Shown: piece by piece, positions 6,549 to 12,393 of the stretch
Position numbering within the stretch: the first letter of the stretch is position 1
How the letters are laid out: each line of letters opens with the position of its first letter
Assembly: GCA_938041635.1 (NCBI GenBank)
Contig: CALIAD010000081.1
Span: 1 to 12,393, forward strand
Length of the DNA: 12,393 nt
Source: an uncultured Atopobium sp.
Lineage (GTDB): Bacteria; Actinomycetota; Coriobacteriia; Coriobacteriales; Atopobiaceae
Reading direction: 5' to 3'
Notes under the pieces: model-generated
What the model was told of the DNA's origin: nothing
Seen by the model: the letters and a program-made list of their open reading frames with translations, nothing else
The model's database searches: none
Program-made: the position numbers and the translations under genes

Positions 6549-6554
6549 GTTTTT

Positions 6555-7334
6555 GTGGCAACGTACGTTTTTTCTGATATTCACGGTCATGTGGAGCCGC
6601 TCAGGCGTGCTTTAGCGCGTATTAATCCAACCGAGTCAGACGTGTTCTATTGTCTTGGTGACATGATTGACCGTGGTCCTAGCTCGCTTGCCACTATTAA
6701 GATAATTCGCGAGCTTCCTAACTGTACCGTTTTAATGGGCAATCATGAGCAGCTTGCGCTGCAAGCATTGAATCCAGAAGCCGATATTGAAGCTCAGTTT
6801 ATGTGGCAGATTAACGGGGGAGACGCAACGCTTGCTGAGCTCAAGACGCTTTCTGAAGAAGAATATAGTGAGCTGATTGACTGGCTGCAGGCGCTTCCTT
6901 TGTACGCCACCGTTGAGGTCCAAGGCAGAGATTTTGTTCTGGTACATGCGGGCATAAGGTCTAACGGCGTTCCCTTGCCAACCGCCTGGGATAAGGCTTC
7001 TTTGGAGCAGTACTTAAGCAAGCAGTCTGAAAATGATCTTTTGTGGATTCGTGAAGAGTTCTGGCAATATCCAACGGATTTCCGCACGTCAGAAGCAGCA
7101 TATCCCGTTGTAATTTGTGGCCATACACCCACTCCTTTGTTATCAAGTTTTGGTGCAAAAAACTTGAACCGCAGTGCCACCACTCCTGATGGCCTTGCGC
7201 AATGGGTCCAGTCAGATGGCGATAAGTGGGGAATTGACACAGGCACTACAGGTGGAGCCGGCTATGGTCAAGTAACTGTGCTGCGCCTTGATGATTTGCA
7301 GGAGTTTGTTGAGCCGCTGCAAGAAGGCGAGTAA
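6555..7334 (+). CDS. Calcineurin-like metallophosphatase (Ser/Thr protein phosphatase or ApaH-like)
   Basis: A 259-residue metal-dependent phosphoesterase with the full motif set: DIH (Asp8, His10), GDMIDRG (35-41, Asp36, Asp39), GNHE (62-65), His131 in VHAG, and GHTP (His190). The GDxxDRG and GNHE forms place it with PPP-type bacterial phosphatases and diadenosine tetraphosphatase-like enzymes; which phosphoester it cleaves cannot be told. A tail rich in Glu follows the core. The GTG start at 6555 comes six bases after the previous stop codon with only AGG as a weak ribosome site, so translation is probably coupled. No signal sequence is seen. Confidence 0.85.
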   Translation: MATYVFSDIHGHVEPLRRALARINPTESDVFYCLGDMIDRGPSSLATIKIIRELPNCTVLMGNHEQLALQALNPEADIEAQFMWQINGGDATLAELKTLSEEEYSELIDWLQALPLYATVEVQGRDFVLVHAGIRSNGVPLPTAWDKASLEQYLSKQSENDLLWIREEFWQYPTDFRTSEAAYPVVICGHTPTPLLSSFGAKNLNRSATTPDGLAQWVQSDGDKWGIDTGTTGGAGYGQVTVLRLDDLQEFVEPLQEGE

Positions 7335-7336
7335 TC

Positions 7337-7894
7337 GTGGCCGCAAACAGACCTCAGCCTGCTGGCGATGCTGCCAATATTGCGCTTACACATGTAGAGA
7401 ACACGCTTGACCCCATCATCTTCCCTGACTCTCGCGTGCTGCTTTTGGGATCCATGCCTAGTCCCAAGTCTCGAGAAATTGGCTTTTACTTTGGCAACCC
7501 TCAAAATAGATTCTGGCGCGTAGTTGCCGCGTTATATGGCGAGAAACCCCTGCAGTCCATATCTGAAAAAATTGACTTCTGTAAAAGACATCATCTTGCT
7601 CTTTGTGATGTGCTTAAGGCTTGTGATATTAAGGGTGCTAGTGATGCTTCTATTGCAAATCCGATTCCACACAATATTGGCGCTCTTATTCAAGATTCAT
7701 CAATCTGCGCTATTTTTACGCTAGGTGGAACCGCAACAAAATTTTATAAGCGCTACACCGAGCAACAAACTGGTATTTCCTCACGTCAACTGCCCTCTAC
7801 AAGTCCTGCTAATGCCCGTATGTCAGTTGATGATTTAGTGGAAGAATTTTCCATTATCAAAAAATTTACCAATTGTGAGTTGACAATATCCTAG
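7337..7894 (+). CDS. Probable hypoxanthine (deoxyinosine) DNA glycosylase, UDG superfamily
   Basis: A 185-residue protein of the uracil-DNA glycosylase superfamily. The motif VLLLGSMPSPKSREIGFYF (34-52), followed by GNPQNRFW (53-60), matches the family 6 hypoxanthine-DNA glycosylase pattern (GSxPS, then YYxxPxNxFW). LPSTSPANA (152-160) is the DNA-intercalating motif. Such enzymes excise hypoxanthine arising from adenine deamination, starting base excision repair. The reading frame starts at a GTG two bases after the upstream phosphatase; the first 25 or so residues are not part of the fold and the true start might be later. It ends the three-gene cluster. Function is from motif recall, not from a search. 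Confidence 0.72.
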   Translation: MAANRPQPAGDAANIALTHVENTLDPIIFPDSRVLLLGSMPSPKSREIGFYFGNPQNRFWRVVAALYGEKPLQSISEKIDFCKRHHLALCDVLKACDIKGASDASIANPIPHNIGALIQDSSICAIFTLGGTATKFYKRYTEQQTGISSRQLPSTSPANARMSVDDLVEEFSIIKKFTNCELTIS

Positions 7895-7907
7895 TAGCGG
7901 CTAGGAT
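7880..7907 (+). promoter_or_regulatory. Candidate promoter for the amino acid ABC operon
   Basis: A perfect TTGACA (7880-7885) within the last codons of the glycosylase gene is followed after 16 bases by TAGGAT (7902-7907), four of six matches to the -10 consensus. Transcription would start near 7914, giving an untranslated region of about 185 bases before the first permease gene. The same AGGA could instead be a ribosome site for the small frame at 7915. Confidence 0.45.
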
Positions 7908-7914
7908 TATACGC

Positions 7915-8117
7915 ATGCGAATTATGGCTACGACATACACTGCACTTTGTGCATGCACCGCGATGTGTCTGGTGCCCGGGTCACATACGACCAGGGTGTA
8001 ATTGTCGCTGAGCAAAATTTTCCTGGTACAGACTCGGGCGTAAAGCTATTTTGTAACTCTTGTGTGAGTATTCGCACATCCCGAGAGGATTTATTCGCAT
8101 GGACTGGAGCTTCATAG
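7915..8117 (+). pseudogene. Small two-CxxC (zinc-ribbon-like) open frame with apparent start-codon frameshift
   Basis: An open frame from the TAG at 7902-7904 to the TAG at 8115-8117 encodes a peptide with two CxxC pairs, CTLC (7941-7952) and CNSC (8052-8063), spaced like a treble-clef or zinc-ribbon finger. The stretch between reads like real protein (GARVTYDQGVIVAEQNFPG). No ATG, GTG or TTG precedes the first pair in this frame. An ATG at 7915 has AGGA eight bases upstream but is in another phase; one extra base just after it would give MANYGYDIHCTLC and a protein of about 67 residues. The only in-frame starts, TTG 7947 and ATG 7953, drop one or both Cys of the first pair. Its end overlaps the permease start. 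It may be a recently broken gene, a sequencing error, or chance. Confidence 0.4.
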
Positions 8118-8752
8118 GGGAACACCTCCCACTGTATGCAGAAGCTGCAAAAATAACGCTTACTATCTCTTTCTTTGGAGTTCTCTTCTCGCTTATCGTT
8201 GGTTTGATAAGTGCTCAGATTTCGCTGACAAAAATTCCTGTTTTAAGTCAGCTTAATGCTGTTTATGTTGAGCTTTCCAGAGGAACACCCCTGCTTATTC
8301 AGCTGTTTCTTATCTACTTTGGTCTGACTAAAGTTGGTCTCAAAATGGATGCAGAGGTAGCTGCTGTTGTGGGTCTAACGTTTCTTGGTGGCTCCTATAT
8401 GGCAGAAGTGTTTCGTGCAGGCTTTGAATCAGTTGCAGTTATTCAGTTTGAATCTGCACAGGTTTTGGGCCTCTCAAAGATTCAAGCTCTCCAGCACGTT
8501 ATTCTTCCACAGGCACTTTCTGTAGCAATTCCAGGCCTCGTTGCTAACATCATTTTCTTAATCAAGGAATCTTCCGTTGTTTCCGGCATTGCCCTCGCAG
8601 ATTTGATGTATGTAACCAAGGACATTATTGGCATGCAGTACGACACTACAGAAGCCCTCTTTATGCTGGTAATTGCCTATGTGATTATCCTTGTTCCTAT
8701 TTCTTTGCTTGGCAGCTGGCTGGAGAGGAGGCTTGACTATGCCCGTCGATAA
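8099..8752 (+). CDS. Amino acid ABC transporter, permease subunit 1
   Basis: A 217-residue inner-membrane permease of the polar amino acid uptake (His/Glu/Gln/Arg/opine) family. It shows about five hydrophobic helices, the ELSRGTPLLIQLF motif (59-71) and the cytoplasmic EAA loop (about 118-140, ESAQVLGLS, then VILPQAL), which docks the ATPase. The ATG at 8099 is chosen over a TTG at 8060 because GAGAGGA (8083-8089) lies nine bases upstream and the protein then begins at the usual family position. Its last 14 bases overlap permease 2, so the pair is translationally coupled and probably forms the heterodimeric channel. Confidence 0.9.
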   Translation: MDWSFIGEHLPLYAEAAKITLTISFFGVLFSLIVGLISAQISLTKIPVLSQLNAVYVELSRGTPLLIQLFLIYFGLTKVGLKMDAEVAAVVGLTFLGGSYMAEVFRAGFESVAVIQFESAQVLGLSKIQALQHVILPQALSVAIPGLVANIIFLIKESSVVSGIALADLMYVTKDIIGMQYDTTEALFMLVIAYVIILVPISLLGSWLERRLDYARR

Positions 8753-9416
8753 CATTTTGCTGCAGGAAGGAGTAATAACGCGCCTTCTTGGAGGTCTTGC
8801 AACAACGGTGCACATTGGCCTTATCTCTGTGGTGCTTTCCATTCCTCTTGGTATTCTCGTTGGACTTTTTATGACATCCAACAACAAGGTGGTTCGCGCA
8901 ATTCTTCGCGTTTACCTTGAGGTTGTTCGTGTTATGCCTCAGCTGGTGCTGCTCTTTGTGGTGTTCTTTGGTACTTCTGAATGGTTTGATGTCAATTTTG
9001 ATGGCATTGAAGCTTCAATTGTAGTTTTTACCTTCTGGGGAGCAGCCGAGCTTGGTGACCTGGTACGAGGAGCGTTGGAGTCAATTCCAGCATCTCAGTA
9101 TGACAGCTCGTTTGTACTTGGCCTTTCTCGCCAGCAAACGTTCTTTAAGGTCATCCTACCTCAGGCTTTCAAGCGTCTTTTGCCTCCAGCTATCAACCTG
9201 ATTACACGCATGATTAAGACAACGTCACTTTGTAATCTGATTGGCGTGGTTGAGCTGCTCAGAGTTGGTAGTCAGATTGCTGATTTTTATCGCTTCAAGT
9301 TCCCAACCGACGGAGCGCTTTGGATCTATGGAGCTATTTTCTTCCTGTATTTTGCCGCCTGCTTCCCACTTTCGTATCTTTCACGCAGGCTTGAGAGGAG
9401 CGCCTCACATGAGTAA
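8739..9416 (+). CDS. Amino acid ABC transporter, permease subunit 2
   Basis: A 225-residue permease of the same family as its neighbour. It has several membrane helices, a divergent form of the RGTP motif (VRVMPQLVLLF, 63-73) and an EAA loop near 119-141 (FVLGLS, then KVILPQAF) in which the usual EAA residues are replaced (DSS). The conserved Gly and the ILPQ segment remain. The ATG at 8739 follows AGGAGG by seven bases, inside the end of permease 1. Its stop codon lies within the start of the ATPase gene (8-base overlap). It is likely the second half of a heterodimeric channel. Confidence 0.88.
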   Translation: MPVDNILLQEGVITRLLGGLATTVHIGLISVVLSIPLGILVGLFMTSNNKVVRAILRVYLEVVRVMPQLVLLFVVFFGTSEWFDVNFDGIEASIVVFTFWGAAELGDLVRGALESIPASQYDSSFVLGLSRQQTFFKVILPQAFKRLLPPAINLITRMIKTTSLCNLIGVVELLRVGSQIADFYRFKFPTDGALWIYGAIFFLYFAACFPLSYLSRRLERSASHE

Positions 9417-10164
9417 CACCGTTTTAGCAGTTAAGGACCTCACTAAGGTATATCCCTCAAGCCAGAAACCCGTACTTGATAAGATTTCGCTTTCCATCAA
9501 TAAAGGCGAGGTAGTCGTGGTGTTGGGACCTTCCGGTTGCGGTAAGTCTACGCTCCTTCGCGCTATTGTTGGCCTGGAGGATATCCAAGGGGGAGAGGTA
9601 CTTCTCCACGATCAGGTAATTTCTGGTCAGAAGAGGGAAAGTGCTGCAACAGGCATTGGAATGGTTTTTCAAAGCTACGATCTGTTCCCTAATATGACAG
9701 TTTTGAAAAACGTAACTCTGGCTCCTCTGGTGGCGCAGAAGCGTTCAGAGGCTGAGGTCTTAACTCAGGCAGAAGAGCTGCTGCGTCGAGTAGGGCTGTG
9801 GGAGAAGAAGGATGCCTATCCATCAGCGCTTTCTGGCGGTCAAAAGCAGCGTGTGGCCATTGTACGTGCTCTGATGACTAATCCTGAGGTGCTTTTGCTG
9901 GACGAGATTACTGCGGCTCTTGACCCCGAGATGGTTCACGAGGTTTTGCAGGTAGTTATGGAGCTAGCAGAGCAGGGAATGACCATGCTGGTGGTAACTC
10001 ACGAGATGCGCTTTGCTCAAGCAGTTGCCGATCGAGTCATCTTGATTGATCAGGGGCACATCGTAGAAGAGTCGTCCAATGCACAAGAGTTTTTCTCGGC
10101 ACCTAAAACAGAGAGGGCACAAGAGTTTTTGCGTACCTTTGAATTTGAACGTGTACATAAGTAA
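9409..10164 (+). CDS. Amino acid ABC transporter, ATP-binding subunit
   Basis: A 251-residue ABC ATPase that powers the importer. All nucleotide-binding motifs are present: Walker A GPSGCGKS (40-47), Q-loop Gln88 (VFQSYDLFP), signature LSGGQKQR (141-148), Walker B LLLDE (162-166, catalytic Glu166) and switch His198 (VTHEM). The usual DEPTSALDPE reads DEITAALDPE, a mild change. The start at 9409 follows GAGAGGAG by eight bases and overlaps the end of permease 2. It most resembles GlnQ/HisP-type ATPases of polar amino acid systems. Confidence 0.93.
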   Translation: MSNTVLAVKDLTKVYPSSQKPVLDKISLSINKGEVVVVLGPSGCGKSTLLRAIVGLEDIQGGEVLLHDQVISGQKRESAATGIGMVFQSYDLFPNMTVLKNVTLAPLVAQKRSEAEVLTQAEELLRRVGLWEKKDAYPSALSGGQKQRVAIVRALMTNPEVLLLDEITAALDPEMVHEVLQVVMELAEQGMTMLVVTHEMRFAQAVADRVILIDQGHIVEESSNAQEFFSAPKTERAQEFLRTFEFERVHK

Positions 10165-10222
10165 ACAACGTGTTTTTGCACGTAGATGATGTAGTAATTG
10201 ATACAACTTGTTAGGATTTGAA

Positions 10223-11119
10223 ATGAACTTCTTTGAAAATACTTCCACTTCTCTTTCCCGCCGTGCTTTCCTTGGTGCAAGCGCGCTTTCTGCTGCAGCT
10301 CTTTTGGCTGCTTGCAAGAAAAAGGATTCTGACGGAACTCAGAGTGGATCTTCTGATACAGACTCAAAGTTTAGAACCCTTGATGACATCAAGAAGGCAG
10401 GCACGGTAAATATCGGTGTCTTCAGCGATAAAGCTCCTTTTGGTTATGTTGATGCAAACGGCAATTACGCTGGTTACGACATTGTTTTTGCTGAGCGTCT
10501 TGCAAAGGATATGGGCGTAAAGATTAACTACATTGCCACTGACGGACAGAATCGCGTGCCTTTCTTGCAGTCCAATAAGGCAGATATCATGCTGGCAAAC
10601 TTTACGGTAACCGATGACCGTAAAGAGAAGGTTGATTTCTCTCTGCCATACATGAAGATTAAGCTGGGCATTGTTTCTCCATCCTCTGCGCCAATCACAG
10701 ATGTTTCGCAGCTTGACGGCAAGAAGCTTATTGTTTCTAAGGGAACCACGGCTGAGGTTTGGTTTGCTAAGAACGCACCTAAGGTTGAGCTGGTCAAATT
10801 TGATAGCTATGCTGATGCGTATAACGCACTGCTCGACGGCCGCGGCGATGCTTTCTCAACCGATAATACCGAGGTACTTGCATGGATTAAGTCTAACCCT
10901 GGCTTTGTTGTTGGCATTGATGACCTGGGCGACTCCGATACTATTGCCGCTGCAGTTCACAAGGGCAACTCTTCGCTGTTGGAGTTTATCAACAACGAGA
11001 TTACCGGTCCTCTTGCAGAGGAGAACTTCTTCCACAAGGCTTATGAAGAGACACTTGCTCCAATTTACGGCGACGAGGTAGATCCAAATACTATGGTCGT
11101 CGAGGGCGGCAAAATCTAA
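10223..11119 (+). CDS. Amino acid ABC transporter, substrate-binding lipoprotein (Tat-type signal)
   Basis: A 298-residue solute-binding protein of family 3. The N-terminus has a twin-arginine motif, SRRAFLG (12-18), a hydrophobic stretch and lipobox LAAC with the lipidated Cys31, so it is probably exported folded by Tat and anchored outside the membrane. A Ser/Asp/Gly-rich spacer (35-48) leads to the binding domain. TVTDDR (Arg133), followed by KVDFSLPY, and DAFSTDN (Asp214) match the residues that grip the carboxylate and amino groups of amino acids. The motif pattern is closest to acidic amino acid or glutamine binders such as PEB1a, but the ligand is inferred. The ATG at 10223 has AGGA six bases upstream. 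It stands 58 bases after the ATPase, is last in the operon, and is followed by a strong hairpin. Confidence 0.9.
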   Translation: MNFFENTSTSLSRRAFLGASALSAAALLAACKKKDSDGTQSGSSDTDSKFRTLDDIKKAGTVNIGVFSDKAPFGYVDANGNYAGYDIVFAERLAKDMGVKINYIATDGQNRVPFLQSNKADIMLANFTVTDDRKEKVDFSLPYMKIKLGIVSPSSAPITDVSQLDGKKLIVSKGTTAEVWFAKNAPKVELVKFDSYADAYNALLDGRGDAFSTDNTEVLAWIKSNPGFVVGIDDLGDSDTIAAAVHKGNSSLLEFINNEITGPLAEENFFHKAYEETLAPIYGDEVDPNTMVVEGGKI

Positions 11120-11162
11120 GTTCTGGGTTTAGTCCGTCTTTACAGCTCAATTACACCCATTT

Positions 11163-11202
11163 CGCGAGAAGACCTTGCAGCTTGTAAGGTCTTCTCGCGT
11201 TT
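11163..11202 (+). terminator. Rho-independent terminator after the ABC operon
   Basis: CGCGAGAAGACCTT (11163-11176) pairs perfectly with AAGGTCTTCTCGCG (11186-11199) over 14 bp with a nine-base loop, 43 bases after the lipoprotein stop codon. The following T run is short (TTT, then G), so termination may be partial, but the GC-rich stem and position support the call. Confidence 0.75.
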
Positions 11203-11231
11203 GTAGCCAAATTGTTAATTTGTACAGTACT

Positions 11232-11260
11232 TTTTAAAAAAGATTCTTTGTGCTGATAAA
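11232..11260 (+). promoter_or_regulatory. Weak candidate promoter of the ketodeoxygluconate permease gene
   Basis: TTTTAA (11232-11237) and GATAAA (11255-11260) are 17 bases apart, with three and four matches to the -35 and -10 consensus. The upstream region is strongly AT-rich. The gene follows a terminator, so it needs its own promoter, but this exact placement is tentative. Confidence 0.3.
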
Positions 11261-11263
11261 GTA

Positions 11264-11282
11264 GGTCAACTATTTTTTGACC
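11264..11282 (+). promoter_or_regulatory. Palindromic operator candidate before kdgT
   Basis: GGTCAA (11264-11269) and TTGACC (11277-11282) form a perfect inverted repeat with a seven-base AT-rich centre. It lies after the candidate promoter and ten bases before the ribosome binding site AAAGGAG. The layout suits repression by a dimeric regulator, for instance a sugar-acid-responsive GntR or IclR type; no regulator gene is in the window. Confidence 0.5.
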
Positions 11283-11304
11283 AACCAGGGCAAAGGAGCT
11301 GATA

Positions 11305-12300
11305 ATGGCAGCTGAACAGCAAAAGACAACTCGTAAGATTGGCGTCCCTAGGTTCCCCGGCGATATTATGCTGTATCCGCTTTCTGTAGGCCTACTTCTT
11401 CACTCATTTGTTCCTCAGGTTCTAGAAATTGGTAGCTTCACCACTGCTGTTGCTAAGGGAGCTCCTGCAATTGTTGGCATTGTTTTGCTGTTTGTTGGTG
11501 CTTCTATTGATCTTAAGACGGTTCCCAAGGTTTTGAAGACTGGCCTGACCATTCTTATTCCTAAGCTTGCTATTGCAATTGCCTTTGGTCTGTTTGTTGC
11601 TAAATTCATGGGCGATAACTTCTTTGGTCTTAATGCACTTTCCATCATTGGGGGCATTACCTTCTGCAATGTTGCTTTGTACATTGGTATTACTGCTGAG
11701 TACGGAACTCCTGATGAACAGGGAGCGGCTGCAGTTTTGTCCCTTGTTGCTGGTCCTGCAGTTACCATGATTGCTCTTGGTGCAGCAGGCGTTGCAGCAA
11801 TTTCTCCTACCGCACTTGCGGGTACCCTTCTTCCTCTGGTCCTTGGTGTTGTTCTTGGTAACCTTAGTCCTTTTATCAGGGGGCTTTTGGTTCCTGGTAT
11901 TAACCCCTGTATTGCTGTTGTTGGCTTTGCTCTTGGTTGTGGCATGAGTGTTGAGAATCTCATTACTGGTGGTCCATCAGGTATTCTCTTAGCAGTACTT
12001 TGCATCATTACCGGTATTCTTACCATGCTTGTTGAGCGTCTTCTTGGCGGCTCTGGTAAGGCAAGTCTTGCAAGCGCAACTATTGCAGGCACCGCAACAA
12101 CCACTCCTGCTGCAGTTGCTTCTGTTGATCCAACGTATACGGCTCAGGTTGTTGCAAACGCAAATGCTCAGCTTGCAGCTGCGGTAGTTATTACTGCACT
12201 GGTAGCTCCTGCGTTTACGGGTTGGCTTGATAAGAAACTGGCTAAGAAAAATGATGCCGGTGAAGTACAGGCTTCAGAAGAAGTATCTGCTACTGAGTAA
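11305..12300 (+). CDS. kdgT: 2-keto-3-deoxygluconate permease family transporter
   Basis: A 331-residue membrane protein matching the KdgT family, proton-coupled importers of 2-keto-3-deoxygluconate from pectin and uronate breakdown. The N-terminal PGDIMLYPLSVGLLLHSF (19-36), the GASIDLK segment and the GTATTTPAAVA stretch (about 262-272) align with E. coli KdgT as I recall it. About ten hydrophobic helices are visible, then a short charged C-terminal tail (from about 309). AAAGGAG (11292-11298) lies six bases before the ATG at 11305. Codon use is strongly biased to a few codons, suggesting high expression. It stands alone in the window, with no KDG kinase or aldolase beside it; those could lie beyond the right edge. 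Related 2-keto acid substrates are possible. Confidence 0.87.
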   Translation: MAAEQQKTTRKIGVPRFPGDIMLYPLSVGLLLHSFVPQVLEIGSFTTAVAKGAPAIVGIVLLFVGASIDLKTVPKVLKTGLTILIPKLAIAIAFGLFVAKFMGDNFFGLNALSIIGGITFCNVALYIGITAEYGTPDEQGAAAVLSLVAGPAVTMIALGAAGVAAISPTALAGTLLPLVLGVVLGNLSPFIRGLLVPGINPCIAVVGFALGCGMSVENLITGGPSGILLAVLCIITGILTMLVERLLGGSGKASLASATIAGTATTTPAAVASVDPTYTAQVVANANAQLAAAVVITALVAPAFTGWLDKKLAKKNDAGEVQASEEVSATE

Positions 12301-12339
12301 TTAAGTAGGCTTCATGTAATGAATAAACCCTCTTCTACG

Positions 12340-12385
12340 TGAACTGCCTCCCATTTCTTGGACATAAGAAATGGGAGGCAGTTCA
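12340..12385. repeat. Perfect 20-bp hairpin downstream of kdgT
   Basis: Bases 12340-12359 pair perfectly with 12366-12385, with GAACTGCCTCCCATTTCTT as the left arm core and a six-base loop (GGACAT). It sits 40 bases after the kdgT stop codon, where a terminator is expected, but no T tract follows on either strand within the window. It may be a terminator working without a T run, an RNA-stabilising 3' hairpin, or part of the next gene's leader. Confidence 0.6.
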
Positions 12386-12393
12386 TATGCGGG

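Noticed and set aside
7914..8098. T-box or other riboswitch in the region before the amino acid permease gene
   Set aside because: No specifier-like stem, T-box sequence or terminator/antiterminator pair is visible; the short palindromes there (such as GTGCATGCAC) do not form a larger fold.
10169..10184. Hairpin ACGTG-TTTTTG-CACGT between the ATPase and lipoprotein genes as a terminator
   Set aside because: The stem has only five pairs and no T run follows; the gap is short and the lipoprotein gene most likely shares the transcript.
11415..12104. Long antisense open frame (229 codons) within kdgT
   Set aside because: The open frame is explained by the strongly biased codon use of kdgT; the peptide is low-complexity and has no start signal.
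1..12393. Mobile elements, CRISPR arrays, tRNA or rRNA genes, prophage or toxin-antitoxin genes
   Set aside because: None of their hallmark proteins, direct repeats or cloverleaf structures could be found on either strand.

Overview
The window is a stretch of ordinary bacterial chromosome. Genes are tightly packed on both strands, GC content looks moderate, and there is no mobile element, CRISPR array, tRNA or rRNA. Strong Shine-Dalgarno sites, a CsoR/CopA copper module, a Tat-type lipoprotein signal and the general look of the proteins suggest a Gram-positive host. A member of the Coriobacteriia (Atopobium/Lancefieldella/Olsenella-like) is my best guess, but it rests on resemblance only and no marker gene is present.

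Region 1 (1-3170) is a copper-efflux operon. A promoter with two CsoR-type operators precedes csoR and a Cu(I) P1B-ATPase gene. The ATPase carries a complete CopZ-like chaperone domain at its C-terminus. That domain has its own strong ribosome binding site and in-frame ATG, so free CopZ may be made from inside copA. The likely terminator is a perfect 14-bp hairpin that lies within the 3' end of the convergent gene add; copA and add overlap by 14 bp.

Region 2 (3070-5388, minus strand) is a probable operon running leader RNA, 31-codon leader ORF, ADP-ribosylglycohydrolase-family protein, adenosine deaminase. The leader can fold into a closed multi-stem element: a 14-bp closing helix, a 10-bp hairpin and a third stem with an alternative pairing. 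It matches no riboswitch class that I recognise and is the most interesting signal in the window. With the downstream genes it suggests ligand-controlled nucleoside or ADP-ribose catabolism.

Region 3 (5586-7894, plus strand) is a tight three-gene cluster: a zinc-dependent phospholipase C-like protein, a calcineurin-like metallophosphatase and a hypoxanthine (deoxyinosine) DNA glycosylase. A small open frame with two CxxC pairs follows it and appears to have lost its start codon by a one-base shift.

Region 4 (8099-11202) is a polar amino acid ABC importer: two permeases, an ATPase and a Tat-type substrate-binding lipoprotein. The first three genes overlap, and the cluster ends in a hairpin terminator. 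Region 5 (11205-12393) is a 2-keto-3-deoxygluconate permease gene with a palindromic operator candidate just before its ribosome binding site. It is followed by a very long perfect hairpin at the window edge.
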